A stretch of DNA of 64,000 nucleotides. It comes from Henningerozyma blattae CBS 6284 (taxonomy: Eukaryota; Ascomycota; Saccharomycetes; Saccharomycetales; Saccharomycetaceae). The position numbers and the translations under genes are program-made. Shown piece by piece: positions 44,947 to 55,348 of this stretch. The stretch covers positions 62,001 through 126,000 of the forward strand of contig NC_020193.1 in the NCBI RefSeq assembly GCF_000315915.1, read 5' to 3'. Within the stretch, counting starts at the first letter, position 1, and every line of letters starts with the position of its first letter. Below the pieces are notes generated by a model, which saw nothing but the letters and a program-made list of their open reading frames with translations, was not told the origin of the DNA and did not search any database.

Positions 44947-47685
44947 TTATAATTTTGATTCTGGCTCTGAAAGTTTTATTGCAGCGTTATCTAGTACCAC
45001 AATTCCACCACGGCTAACATCAATTGTTTGGAAAATAACAATTCTACTTCTCACTTTCCATGCTCTAACTTTTAACTTATCACCTGGGAAAACAACATTA
45101 GTAAATCTTACTTTTAATTCAGAAAAAGCACCAAACTTCTCCAGTAAAACCTTACATGATATACCCAACGTACATAGGCCATGTAAAATTGGTTTCGGGA
45201 ATTTAACAGCCTTGGCTAATTTTGAGTCTATATGTAATGGATTAAAATCTCCAGATAGACGGTATATTAGAGCTTGGTTTTCATCAGTGACGACTTCAAA
45301 TTCATAATCTGGGCTTTTATCCACAGGAGCAACGAACTGTTGGATTGCAAACGATGGTCTATTGGTACCTGGAATTACCTTTCCCTCAGGAACAGAAGCA
45401 CCTCTGATAAAGTATGTTCCTTCATTATATGCCACTAATTCGTTCGTATCTACATCGTATGTTTTAAATCCTCCAACAACAATTGCAGCCTTATGTGCTT
45501 TTTCAATCACTTGAACTGGCTTGGCTACAGTTCTCAATCTAGCTGAAGTTTTCATTGGTGATTGGAATAAATGTAGATATTGTTCACCATGTAATAGCAT
45601 TGAATAATTAAAGTTATCCACTAATTTATCCAAGCCTAACTGCCCTGATGAGTTCAATGAAGGAACTACACCAAATGTTGGTAGAACTTGAAATTCAGGA
45701 TCATTTTCATAGACATATTTCATTTGAGAGGTATCACAGCCTATTCCCAAGTTGTATAAAATACAATCTTTATAATTATAATCAAAAATTAAATCAGAAT
45801 TGGCTTTATATTGTGCATTTTGTACAGATTGTAAAATTGACATTGAAGATTCTTGTGTAGAATTTGGATGAGTACTTGTAGGTGCTGGGAAATCCGTAAT
45901 TTTAGAAAAATTGTCTCTGATAATTTCTGGGGTAATTTGTTCACTCAGACTTACAAATCCAGGACTTCTTTGCCATCTTGTTTGACCACACCACCCTCCA
46001 CCAACTTCAAATAATTGGCCTGTGACTAACTTTCCAGACTCCTGTTTTTTTTGTAATTCTTTAGAGCATAATAATACAACAAATGGAGACACTTGAGAAG
46101 GATCAAAATGGTTTGCCAATTCCTTTTCAGAGAAAATTGTTTTTGTCATAGCAGTTTCTGCATGTGGAGCAATGGCATTAACAATAATATTTTTCTTTAA
46201 ACCTTCAATGGCTAAAGTTCTTGAAAACCCCAAGATTGCAGCCTTAGCAGCCGCATAATTTGCTTGACCAAAATTACCATAAATACCCGAGGTAGAAGTA
46301 GTATTTAAAATGAAACCTGAATGTTGTTTTAAAAATACAGGCCAAACAGCTTTACACATGTTGAAAGTTGAATACAAATGGACTTTCAATACCATGTCCC
46401 ATTCAGCATCGGACATTTTTAAGAAACTTCTGTCTCTTAAAATACCTGCATTATTAACTAAGACATCTACACGGCCAAATTTTTGTAAGGCAGTTTCAAT
46501 AATCTCTTTAGATTCCGTAACAACATTATGAATATCTTTGATTGCTACAATTTCACCTTTACCATACAATGAATTGATTTCGTCGACTACACATTGTGGA
46601 TCACTCAAATCATTAACAACCACTTTAGAGCCGTATCTTGCAAACCACAAGGCATGAGATCTACCAAGACCGCTGCCAGCACCTGTAACAATTACAATTT
46701 TGCCCTTTAGTGAATTAATATTTACAGGGCCTTGTGGGTTCGAATCTGGTAATTGCTTTGCTGCTGTAATTAATTTATTATAATCTGCTAATTGATTTGG
46801 ATGTTCAACACCTTTAAAAGGTTTGTCATGCTTAAAATCTACCACACTACTCCATCTGTGTAAGACTGCTTCTGGGGTGAAAGTCTCTGAGTTAGGGTTG
46901 AATATTTGGCCTGATGATCTTTCCCATCTAATCTGACCAAAATACCCTGCAGCCAGTTCAAAAATTGAGTTGGTTATTTTAGTAGATTCATGTGTCAAAT
47001 ATAAGACTAAAGGAGCAATCTTTTCTGGTCCTAGTTGTTGTAGGATATGTGGTGGAATGACACCTTCAGTCATTCTTGATCTTGCTAATGGAGCAATTGA
47101 ATTGACAGTAATGTTGTACTTATAACCTTCTTTAGCCAAAGTTTCACCCAATCCTACAAGTCCTAATTTGGCTGCAGAATAATTAGCTTGTCCATAATTA
47201 CCGTATAGCCCAGCTGGAGAAGCAGTGTTAATGATTCTACCATACCGTTGGTCTCTCATATATGGCCAAGCAGCCTTTGTTAATTGATAAGCACCGTTCA
47301 AATGTACATCAATGACTGAATTAAATTGTTCTGGGCTCATCCTTGCAAACGAAACATCTCTTAAAATACCGGCATTATTAATCAAAATATCCACTCTACC
47401 ATAATTTTTAATTGCAGTTTGAATGATTTCTTTACCTTCTGTAGTGACTGAATTGTAATTGGCAACAGCAGTTCCTCTATACTTATCTACAATCTCTTTA
47501 ACAACAACATCGGCTGGAGATGCAGATTTTTTACCGGATCCTTCTACAGATCCACCTAAATCATTGACAACAACTTTAGCACCCCTCTTGGCAAATTCAA
47601 TTGCATAGACTTTACCTAGACCACCACCACCACCAGTGATCACTACAACACGATCTTTGAATAATAGTTTTTTATCGTTTACCAT
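44947..47685 (-). CDS. FOX2: Peroxisomal multifunctional enzyme type 2 (hydratase/dehydrogenase)
   Basis: Performs the second and third steps of peroxisomal fatty-acid beta-oxidation: enoyl-CoA hydratase-2 and (R)-3-hydroxyacyl-CoA dehydrogenase. 912 residues (900 in S. cerevisiae). Two short-chain dehydrogenase domains come first (about 5-300 and 320-605), each with a Rossmann glycine motif (TGGGGGLGKVYA, TGAGSGLGRSHA) and a YxxxK catalytic pair (NYSAAK, NYAAAK). A MaoC-type hydratase-2 domain follows, with GDFNPLHID and HGLCTLG. The protein ends in SKL, a perfect PTS1, so it depends on Pex5 and on the Pex6 encoded 7 kb away. Confidence 0.98.
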   Translation of the reverse strand: MVNDKKLLFKDRVVVITGGGGGLGKVYAIEFAKRGAKVVVNDLGGSVEGSGKKSASPADVVVKEIVDKYRGTAVANYNSVTTEGKEIIQTAIKNYGRVDILINNAGILRDVSFARMSPEQFNSVIDVHLNGAYQLTKAAWPYMRDQRYGRIINTASPAGLYGNYGQANYSAAKLGLVGLGETLAKEGYKYNITVNSIAPLARSRMTEGVIPPHILQQLGPEKIAPLVLYLTHESTKITNSIFELAAGYFGQIRWERSSGQIFNPNSETFTPEAVLHRWSSVVDFKHDKPFKGVEHPNQLADYNKLITAAKQLPDSNPQGPVNINSLKGKIVIVTGAGSGLGRSHALWFARYGSKVVVNDLSDPQCVVDEINSLYGKGEIVAIKDIHNVVTESKEIIETALQKFGRVDVLVNNAGILRDRSFLKMSDAEWDMVLKVHLYSTFNMCKAVWPVFLKQHSGFILNTTSTSGIYGNFGQANYAAAKAAILGFSRTLAIEGLKKNIIVNAIAPHAETAMTKTIFSEKELANHFDPSQVSPFVVLLCSKELQKKQESGKLVTGQLFEVGGGWCGQTRWQRSPGFVSLSEQITPEIIRDNFSKITDFPAPTSTHPNSTQESSMSILQSVQNAQYKANSDLIFDYNYKDCILYNLGIGCDTSQMKYVYENDPEFQVLPTFGVVPSLNSSGQLGLDKLVDNFNYSMLLHGEQYLHLFQSPMKTSARLRTVAKPVQVIEKAHKAAIVVGGFKTYDVDTNELVAYNEGTYFIRGASVPEGKVIPGTNRPSFAIQQFVAPVDKSPDYEFEVVTDENQALIYRLSGDFNPLHIDSKLAKAVKFPKPILHGLCTLGISCKVLLEKFGAFSELKVRFTNVVFPGDKLKVRAWKVRSRIVIFQTIDVSRGGIVVLDNAAIKLSEPESKL

Positions 47686-48230
47686 TTTTTTTTCACTATT
47701 GTTATAACTTTAATGCTGTAAAATAGCACAATGATATATTTACTAATTGCAAACACTAAAGTTATTCAATCAATCAGACGATCAAAAAAAAGATTAAGAG
47801 AGTTTATAATATCAATATATATATACGCTATTTATACATTTCATTTGTTTAAATCAAAGTATATTGAAGGAAACCCATCTAAGCATTAATTAATATTCTA
47901 CTCCAATGGATTTTCTTCTTTATCCCCAAGTGTTCATGACATATCCCATAATAGTCCTAAACCCTAGCACCCCTAAATTCACTGTAACCTATACAGTATA
48001 GGAAAAAAGAATGTTTCGAAGTAACATTGATTTCCCCAACAACGCGCTAGTAATTTATAAAAAAAAAGAATAATCGTGAATGACGAAATGCGGGGTTCGG
48101 GGATAACAAAAACTCCGGGATAACCGCTGAATGGAACCCTGGGTCATGTTTGTGGATTATATAGGGTTGTTTTAGGGTTTTGATAGGATTTCATAAGTAT
48201 AAGTTAGGGGATACTGTATATTAAGATAGT
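47686..48230. promoter_or_regulatory. FOX2 upstream region with near-consensus oleate response element
   Basis: On the plus strand 48098-48117 reads CGG-N3-TAA-N8-CCG. The Oaf1/Pip2 oleate response element is CGG-N3-TNA-N9-12-CCG, so the spacer is one base short. The element is GC-rich against an AT-rich background and lies about 410 bp upstream of FOX2. TTAGGGTTTT (Tbf1-like) occurs at 48172-48181 and AAACCCTAG near 47961. FOX2 is oleate-induced in S. cerevisiae. Confidence 0.45.
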
Positions 48231-50066
48231 TTATACTCGTAATTCATAATTAGATGATACTGTTTCATATTTGACCCCTTTAAAGACCTTAGTATTGTTT
48301 GCTATGCCCAGTCCTATCACATCGATGCTACTGACACGGATACCACTGGCAGAAACACCTCCATGCTCATAGGTCATGTTGGCACCAGAAAGTTTTAATT
48401 GTGTAGAGCCTGTGCAACCACGTAACACTGGCATACTACCAACTGCAGTTTCATGATCAAAAATCCATGAGCCGCTTAGACCATCTGTTTGAGTATCAAA
48501 CCGCCCATGTGTGTTTCTTAGGACTCGTACTCGTTCTTCTTCTTCTTCTTCTTCGTCTTCTTCTTCTTCTTCTTCTTCTTTCTCTGCTTCATCGTTGCTT
48601 CCTGTTTGATAAGCATTATCCTTGCTATCTTCAACTTGGGAAATCTTACGAGAACCTTCGGGTATATCATCTGTTATACCTATTAAGGAATTGCTTTTAA
48701 GTGGTTTTTCTTCTCTAAAGTACAATTCAACTTTCAAATCTTTAATATGAGTTAAAGATGTGCTATTTTGGATGTTTACAATAACTTCAAACTCATCCTT
48801 TTTGGGACCAAGACCGTCTTGAAACTCAACACTTATTAGTCCCATCTGTCTTGTGGTGGAAATACTATTATCCAAATCAATATTATATTTCATCAGACTG
48901 AATTTACCATCTGGTGGAATGAATTTGATATGACGGAAATCTTGATTAATTCCCTTTTCATAATCAATCTCTACACAATCATGAAACATGGGTAGGCCTA
49001 AATTGAGTTGTTTAAATAGATCGTTTTCAGACCACCCAGTTTTCTGATCTGAATAATTCCGGTCAACTAAAGTAACTTCCACCATCGGATTATCACTTAG
49101 GTAACTACGGACATTTAATTCACCAATAATATCTGCTCGAATTAATTTCATCGGACTGTTGTCATTTCTATTGAATTGGTTAATTTTATGATATCTTTTA
49201 GAGTTTCTTCTTTGATAAACAACATGGATTTCTTCTATCACATCTATATATATTTCGTTATTCGTATATTTGACATTACCACTTCTCCAAGGAACAACTT
49301 TATTATTTATTGTTCCACTATTACCAAACCCGCTTGAACTGTTATTACCCATGCCGTTACCGCTGATACTTACATTGCTGGTATTATTAGATCCACTTAG
49401 TAAATTGCTCGTTATACTTCTAGTACTTCCACCACCTGTTTGAACATTCTGAATTGAACGTTGGATAGTGTGTGCCGTTGAAGTGATGACTTTTGACAAG
49501 TCTTTCTTCACTGGCACATTATCCCTAATATTATTCATAAATAATTTCCCAACATTAACTTCGCCACCATTGATAAAACTATAAAATATTAAACTCAATC
49601 TATCAGAATTGTTTATCAATTTCTTTATGCTTAAGTCATTTTTGTCAAAATATTCTAACAGTGTCATATCTAATCGATTTAATAAGACAAATGGTTCTAG
49701 AGGTCCTTTATAAATATCTTGAGAGCACAAGCACCAATAATATATCGAATTCTCTTTTGAATAATATTTATAAACTTCTAAATCTTTACCAATTGTTTCA
49801 TGGATATTGAAATTACTATGGCCTATCTCATTATAATCTTGAATGTATTTGGCATATTCCTCACCATTCTCATTAGTATTGTTATCGTTATTATCACCAT
49901 TCTGACTGTCATCAATTAAAGTATCCTCAGTATTTATTATTTCAGGACAAGCATATTGTATTTTAGTCCAGAACTCGTTAAATGTAGGAGAATTTGCATC
50001 AGGTAAGTATTGAAATATCAAACTGTTACTACGATCAGTAACATATATGGAAATGATCATTGTCAA
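48231..50066 (-). CDS. APM3: AP-3 adaptor complex medium (mu) subunit
   Basis: Mu subunit of the AP-3 coat, which carries cargo such as alkaline phosphatase from the Golgi straight to the vacuole. 611 residues against 483 in S. cerevisiae. The N-terminal longin-like domain begins SIYVTDRSNSLIFQYLPDANSPTF and includes GKDLEVYKYYS. A Ser/Asn/Gly linker follows (about 215-265), then the mu-homology domain from about 280 (VVPWRSGNVKYTNNEIYIDV) to the end. Within the latter is an acidic insertion of mostly Glu from a GAA/GAG microsatellite at 48531-48590. Synteny with SNF5 matches YBR288C/YBR289W. Confidence 0.93.
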   Translation of the reverse strand: MTMIISIYVTDRSNSLIFQYLPDANSPTFNEFWTKIQYACPEIINTEDTLIDDSQNGDNNDNNTNENGEEYAKYIQDYNEIGHSNFNIHETIGKDLEVYKYYSKENSIYYWCLCSQDIYKGPLEPFVLLNRLDMTLLEYFDKNDLSIKKLINNSDRLSLIFYSFINGGEVNVGKLFMNNIRDNVPVKKDLSKVITSTAHTIQRSIQNVQTGGGSTRSITSNLLSGSNNTSNVSISGNGMGNNSSSGFGNSGTINNKVVPWRSGNVKYTNNEIYIDVIEEIHVVYQRRNSKRYHKINQFNRNDNSPMKLIRADIIGELNVRSYLSDNPMVEVTLVDRNYSDQKTGWSENDLFKQLNLGLPMFHDCVEIDYEKGINQDFRHIKFIPPDGKFSLMKYNIDLDNSISTTRQMGLISVEFQDGLGPKKDEFEVIVNIQNSTSLTHIKDLKVELYFREEKPLKSNSLIGITDDIPEGSRKISQVEDSKDNAYQTGSNDEAEKEEEEEEEDEEEEEEERVRVLRNTHGRFDTQTDGLSGSWIFDHETAVGSMPVLRGCTGSTQLKLSGANMTYEHGGVSASGIRVSSIDVIGLGIANNTKVFKGVKYETVSSNYELRV

Positions 50067-50555
50067 TGGTATTTCCTTTTTGTCCCTAAAAAATTATGTG
50101 TCCCTTGAACCAAATTGAACAGACTAATATCTATTCTTCTGATTTTTATATTTTTTTATAAAGATTAAATCTTATATTAAGCTTCTTTTTCTCGATTTAT
50201 TAGTAACTTATTTTTAACCCAACTAAAATTAACGCTTGCACGCTCATTTTTTTTCTGTCCTTTAATTTCGGAAACCTGAAGATTATATTTCCACGAAAAT
50301 AAAAGACGAGTAAGCTAAAAAAAACATAGGTTAATAAACAACTGAAGGACGACATTTAGAAAAATAATCGGTAATTGAAGATTTAAGTCAGATCATTACA
50401 CGATTTATTATATCTTAAAATCTGTGTGCTCTGTTCCTAGAAAAAAATTAAAAGCTAAAAAGAAATAAATCAAAACGTAATCTGCATTACTAATTACACG
50501 CTTTTTTTCTAAATTTGAAAAATAAAATACTCATCTCAAAGAAATATTTAAAGAA
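50067..50555. other. Divergent APM3-SNF5 promoter region
   Basis: AT-rich spacer with A/T runs; no gene and no confident regulatory site seen. Confidence 0.4.
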
Positions 50556-53500
50556 ATGGATAACCCTACAGTTCCTATATCAAATAATAATGGTAATTCT
50601 AATAATAATAACACTAATGCAAATGGTAGTAACAACCAAAATAATGCAATGAATAACGGAAATATGAATGAAGCCAGCAACAACAATCAAATGCGTAACA
50701 CGTCAGCTCCTGGGCCGGGCCAACAAAATCCATTTACAAATATTGGAACACCTTCATTTAATATTAACCAAATTCCTAAACATATTTTACAAAATTTAAG
50801 TCCCAGTCAATTACAGATGATTCAACAAAGGCATAAGCTGCTATTAATGGCTCGAATCCAACAGCAGCAGCAGCAGCAGCAGCAACAAAATGGGCCACAG
50901 GGTCAAAATCAGCAAGGCCAATCACAGCAAATGCAAGCTCAACTTCAAGGTCAGATGCAACAAATGCAGACACAGAATCGGGGCCAACCACAACAAATAC
51001 AACCACAGCCCCAAAATCAACCGCCGCAACAACAGCAACGTCCTCAGCAACAACAACAACACCAACAACAACGTTCAATGCAATCCTCTCCACAGATCCC
51101 TCAACAACCTCTTAAACAAACACCAGACATGAGATCACAACAACAGCAGTTGCAAATTCAAGCAAAGCAACAATCTAGTAAAAGCATGAGAAATACATCT
51201 AGGAGTCCAAGAACAATGCAAAGTACTATTCAATTAAACCAATCTCAAAATAGTAGGGCAGGTCAAGCTCAAAAACAAAAGCCAAGGCAAAAACAACCTC
51301 AATCTGTTCAGCAACCAATTCAACCTTCTCAACAAATGCAAAACCAACAACCAAATATAAATCAGAATCTTACTCCAAATTCAAATCCCACTCAGAGCCA
51401 ACCTGCAAATTCAAACCAAACTAATCCTTCCTTGAACACGAACCAACAGATCAATTTGCCACCTCAGATCACACAATTTCCACTACCTATTCAACAACAG
51501 GTTTTGAATTCTTTAAAACGTGAAGCAATTGAAAGAAATAATCCATCGGTAGTGGCTGCTATTACTTTAGCGCAGCAACAACTACAACAGCAAATGCAAC
51601 AACAACTTCAAACACAGCAGCATCAATTGCAAAATCAATTGCAAAATCAATTTCAGCAGCAGCAACAGCAGTTAAACCAGCAACAACAAACACCATCTCA
51701 ACAGCCAATTGACCAACAACATCCACAACAGCAGCAACAAATACCGAGTCAAACATCGAACTCTAATCAAGGTATATTCCCACAACAAGCTCAACAGCAA
51801 CCTGTACCGCAACCAATTCAAATTCAAGGACTAAAAAATCAAAAGAGAAACGGTTTTGCTCAACAGCAAAAAAATCAAGCTCAAATGCAAAATCAATTGA
51901 CTCCTCAGCAGCTACAGGCGCAAATACAACTACAGCATCAACAAGCTCAGCAAATGCAACAAATGCAAATGCAGCAGCAGCAACAACAACTCCCTCAACA
52001 ACCTCCGCAACAACCTGTGCAACATCTTCCACAACAGCTTCCACAACAATCTCAACAACGTTTACAACGTCAATTATCGCAAACACAACTGAAACCAAAG
52101 AAAAAGTCAAAAATAAGTACTCCTAAAGTTCAAAAATCAATGCCTAATTTAAGCGTTCAGAATCCACAGATTTTAAAGCCTGGTATAATGTCGAATGCAT
52201 CTGTACCCAATCCAAACATGAGTATTTCATCTGGTAATACACCTTTATCTATGCATCCAACTATTCCTATGAATGGGCCAATACCTGATTTAGAGATATT
52301 GAAGGAAAAGGGTATGTTAATGGGTATTCCATCATTAGAATTACCTGAAGTTCAAAAAATTAAATATGACCCACCGCAAGAAAAATTACCATATCAAACT
52401 TACTGGTCAGATCAAGTAGATGATCCATCAACGGATTTATTGCTGTATGAACAATTCATTACAAGAGATAAACTAAATAAACTTGAAAGATCCAAAGCAG
52501 TGAATGGCTATGAGCCATTTAGTATATATGGATTTAGTAATAAGGAATATCTTGGTAAAATGTGGCATACTCTGAAATATTATCAAGAATTAAAAGAAAC
52601 GCGATTAAAATCGATAACTAATACTAATAATAAAATTCCATCAGCTTCTATCTGGGGTAACGGTTATTCTGGTTATGGGAATGGTACTACCAATACAGTA
52701 ACTAAGATAGTTTCTGGTATTTCTGAAGATTCACGGTCAGGTATTTTTATGGATAAAAGAAAGATTTATAACCAAGCAATGAATGAAAAATCAGAAGATT
52801 TAGTCCCGATCAGATTAGAATTTGATTATGAGCGTGATAAATTTTATTTGAGAGATACTTTGTTGTGGAATAGAAATGAAAGTATAGTAAAAGTTGATGA
52901 ATTTGTAGAAGATATGTTAAAGGATTATAAATATACAGAAGAAATGAGGAGCCAAATTAGTGAGCCAATTATTCAATCCATGAAAGAGCAAATTCAAGAT
53001 TTTCAATCGGATCCTTATATTTATTCTAGGAAAAATAGAATTGGAGGTGACGATTTAAGGGTCAAGATTAAATTTGATATTGTCATGGGTCAAAATCAAC
53101 TAATTGATCAAATAGAATGGGATATTTCGAACCCTGATAATAACCCTGAAGAATTTGCTGAATGTATGTGTCGAGAATTATCATTACCTGGTGAATTTGT
53201 AACAGCGGTAGCTCATACCATCCGAGAGCAAGTTCATATGTATCACAAATATTTGGCAATGATTGGATATAAGTTTGATGGATCCCCTATTGAAGATGAT
53301 GATATTAAGAGTAGAATGCTCCCTGCAATAACATTGGACAACGTTTATAGAGTACCATCAGATTCCAAACATTATACACCCAATTTATTGTATATTTCTA
53401 CACCAGAATTAGAAAGACTAGATAAAGATAAAGATAGGGATACAAGAAGGAAAAGAAGACAAGGTCGTTCCAATAGACGTGGCGCAGCATTAGCCTCTAG

Positions 53501-53873
53501 TAGCGTGAATCCGAATAATTCCAATTCTGGTTTGAACGCAACTACAACGACAATCAGTGGTCAGCTTGCATCTGAATTGATTTTACCAGATATATCTGAT
53601 ATTCCAAAAACATTCCGTACCCCCATTCCATCAACTATTTTACCTGGTGGTATTAATATGGGTCCATCTACAGAATCGTTCAATATAAAGACTACTACTG
53701 AATATGTTGCGAGACCAGAATTGCCACCAAATGAAATGCCACCTTGTTATGTAATTGATAATATACCTGGAAGAGTTTTGCTAATATCGATTAAGCTACC
53801 AAAAAGAAAAGCGAACTTAATCAATCAAGTTCAAAATCAAATGAACCTCCCACAAATGTTTCTAACACTTTAA
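50556..53873 (+). CDS. SNF5: SWI/SNF chromatin-remodelling subunit Snf5 (3' end probably frameshifted)
   Basis: Core subunit of the SWI/SNF nucleosome remodeller; recruits it to activators and contacts the nucleosome acidic patch. 1105 residues in this frame (905 in S. cerevisiae). Residues 1 to about 560 are rich in Gln, Asn and Pro with many CAA/CAG tracts. The conserved SNF5 domain lies at about 745-915 and has the two repeats (LVPIRLEFDYERDKFYLRDT and LRVKIKFDIVMGQNQLIDQIEWD). A conserved C-terminal element YVIDNIPGRVLLISIKLPKRK is followed by only 20 unrelated residues and a stop. The alternative frame then stays open for 77 codons with Snf5-like composition (next entry), so the listed end is probably not the true one. 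Confidence 0.93.
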   Translation: MDNPTVPISNNNGNSNNNNTNANGSNNQNNAMNNGNMNEASNNNQMRNTSAPGPGQQNPFTNIGTPSFNINQIPKHILQNLSPSQLQMIQQRHKLLLMARIQQQQQQQQQQNGPQGQNQQGQSQQMQAQLQGQMQQMQTQNRGQPQQIQPQPQNQPPQQQQRPQQQQQHQQQRSMQSSPQIPQQPLKQTPDMRSQQQQLQIQAKQQSSKSMRNTSRSPRTMQSTIQLNQSQNSRAGQAQKQKPRQKQPQSVQQPIQPSQQMQNQQPNINQNLTPNSNPTQSQPANSNQTNPSLNTNQQINLPPQITQFPLPIQQQVLNSLKREAIERNNPSVVAAITLAQQQLQQQMQQQLQTQQHQLQNQLQNQFQQQQQQLNQQQQTPSQQPIDQQHPQQQQQIPSQTSNSNQGIFPQQAQQQPVPQPIQIQGLKNQKRNGFAQQQKNQAQMQNQLTPQQLQAQIQLQHQQAQQMQQMQMQQQQQQLPQQPPQQPVQHLPQQLPQQSQQRLQRQLSQTQLKPKKKSKISTPKVQKSMPNLSVQNPQILKPGIMSNASVPNPNMSISSGNTPLSMHPTIPMNGPIPDLEILKEKGMLMGIPSLELPEVQKIKYDPPQEKLPYQTYWSDQVDDPSTDLLLYEQFITRDKLNKLERSKAVNGYEPFSIYGFSNKEYLGKMWHTLKYYQELKETRLKSITNTNNKIPSASIWGNGYSGYGNGTTNTVTKIVSGISEDSRSGIFMDKRKIYNQAMNEKSEDLVPIRLEFDYERDKFYLRDTLLWNRNESIVKVDEFVEDMLKDYKYTEEMRSQISEPIIQSMKEQIQDFQSDPYIYSRKNRIGGDDLRVKIKFDIVMGQNQLIDQIEWDISNPDNNPEEFAECMCRELSLPGEFVTAVAHTIREQVHMYHKYLAMIGYKFDGSPIEDDDIKSRMLPAITLDNVYRVPSDSKHYTPNLLYISTPELERLDKDKDRDTRRKRRQGRSNRRGAALASSSVNPNNSNSGLNATTTTISGQLASELILPDISDIPKTFRTPIPSTILPGGINMGPSTESFNIKTTTEYVARPELPPNEMPPCYVIDNIPGRVLLISIKLPKRKANLINQVQNQMNLPQMFLTL

Positions 53874-54043
53874 CTCCTATTAAGAATGATATTGTTATGA
53901 CTACCGCCATCAATCCAAAATTACCACCTGTGGCAGGTCAAACTCATCAATTCTCAATTGTAACACCGGGAGAAAACATTTCTGGTGGTAATAATCAACC
54001 TTCGGGTTCTGTGCCATCTTCAAAAAGTTCATTACCTCAATAA
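53810..54043 (+). other. Out-of-frame continuation of SNF5
   Basis: From 53810 the frame shifted by -1 relative to SNF5 is open for 77 codons to TAA at 54041-54043. It encodes a Ser/Asn/Pro/Gln-rich segment (beginning SELNQSSSKSNEPPTN) that resembles the rest of Snf5. The two frames overlap from 53795 and meet at an A-rich string (CCAAAAAGAAAAGCG, 53799-53813), a typical place for a lost base in sequencing or a real slip. One extra A there would join them, making Snf5 about 1163 residues. Confidence 0.7.
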
Positions 54044-54454
54044 TATCCAGTCTTTTTTGAGAAATGCCAAGATTTTTTATTTTTTTTGTAATTTTTTTTT
54101 TCTCACTAGAAAAAAAAATTTCTTGTACTACTAATATTTTAGAAATTTTTAATTAATGAATATTAAAAAATTAAATAAACATTTGCATGTTATAATAATA
54201 ATAATATATAATAATAATAATAATATAATAATAATATATTGATCATCGTTCATCCTTAATTTTTTTCCTTTTTAGTAATTAGTATGTAAAAGACAATATT
54301 ATTGTCCAAATTATTAATTTTATAATATTATTAAAAGTCATATATATGAATATTGAAAATCATATATATAAATAGGAAATTATATATAAATATACATATA
54401 TCTATCAATTGGGCGAATAATGCTCAAAACGTTTTTTTTTCTTTTAATAAATTC
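54044..54454. other. Convergent SNF5-CTP1 spacer with ATA/AAT repeats
   Basis: Very AT-rich 3'-3' region with ATA/AAT trinucleotide repeats at about 54195-54240. No gene seen. Confidence 0.5.
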
Positions 54455-55348
54455 TCAAGCTAATATAAACATTACTTTTTCATATATTGTGAAAACAATA
54501 CCACCGCTTAATAATAATCTACCTAATCTTGGAGTGGCACCTTTCCAAAAAGTCCTTAATCCTTCATCTTTATAAACTCGCACAAAACAATCCAAAGTAG
54601 ATTTATATTTTGTTGAATCCAAACTTTGAATTCTTGTCTTCACTGTATCAATAGGCATCGTTGTATATACAGTGACTAATCCACTAAAAGCACCTACTAA
54701 GAAGGTCATAGCTGAAGTTAACGGTTTATCTAAAGGAGTATGAGTTAATTTTTGAACCAAAGTTTTAATTTTATTATAACAACCTAAACGTACTGCAGAA
54801 TTTGCAGCTTGTCTAATTGTAACAGGTAATACACCTCTGTATAAACCTTTGAAACCTTGATCTTTACAAACATCTAAATAATTTCTTATACCACGACCAT
54901 TACCACTATATTTTGGTACCGCGGCTCTTTTATCATCAATTAAAACAGTTTTAATACCTTCAAATGGAGTCACTGCTGTAACACTCTCCAAGACACCAGC
55001 ACAAAACCCTGCCAATATTCCTCTTGCCGTTGTTAATTCACCAGTTTTTTTATCTTTCAAAAGATTTTTAATTGTATCAAACCCTAAGAATCTAATACCC
55101 GCCTTTGCAGTATTTCCAACAATAAAAGCGGGACAACCTACATACATATGACTAATCCCTTGGTATCTTGCAGTTTTATATATCAAAACCAAAGGATTTC
55201 TAGATGTTTTAGCAGAACGATCTAACAATTGTAATCTTGTCTTTGCGAATTCAAAAGGATAAGTGATGGAAGCTTCTACCCCACCAGCTACAGCACCAGC
55301 GATGAATGATATAGTTGGGTCAACTGTTTTAGATTTAGTGGCTGACAT
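54455..55348 (-). CDS. CTP1: Mitochondrial citrate (tricarboxylate) carrier
   Basis: Inner-membrane carrier that exports citrate in exchange for other tricarboxylates, malate or phosphoenolpyruvate. 297 residues (299 in S. cerevisiae). The three repeats of the mitochondrial carrier family are clear from the Px[DE]xx[KR] signatures PFEFAK, PFEGIK and PIDTVK, each after an odd-numbered membrane helix. Carrier-specific strings such as NTAKAGIRFLGFDTIK and RQAANSAVRLGCYNKIK match Ctp1. Synteny after SNF5 matches YBR291C. Confidence 0.97.
   Translation of the reverse strand: MSATKSKTVDPTISFIAGAVAGGVEASITYPFEFAKTRLQLLDRSAKTSRNPLVLIYKTARYQGISHMYVGCPAFIVGNTAKAGIRFLGFDTIKNLLKDKKTGELTTARGILAGFCAGVLESVTAVTPFEGIKTVLIDDKRAAVPKYSGNGRGIRNYLDVCKDQGFKGLYRGVLPVTIRQAANSAVRLGCYNKIKTLVQKLTHTPLDKPLTSAMTFLVGAFSGLVTVYTTMPIDTVKTRIQSLDSTKYKSTLDCFVRVYKDEGLRTFWKGATPRLGRLLLSGGIVFTIYEKVMFILA

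Noticed and set aside
50776..52110. Minus-strand Val/Ala-rich open frames over SNF5
   Set aside because: Shadows of the CAA/CAG tracts encoding poly-Gln; no start context or family match.
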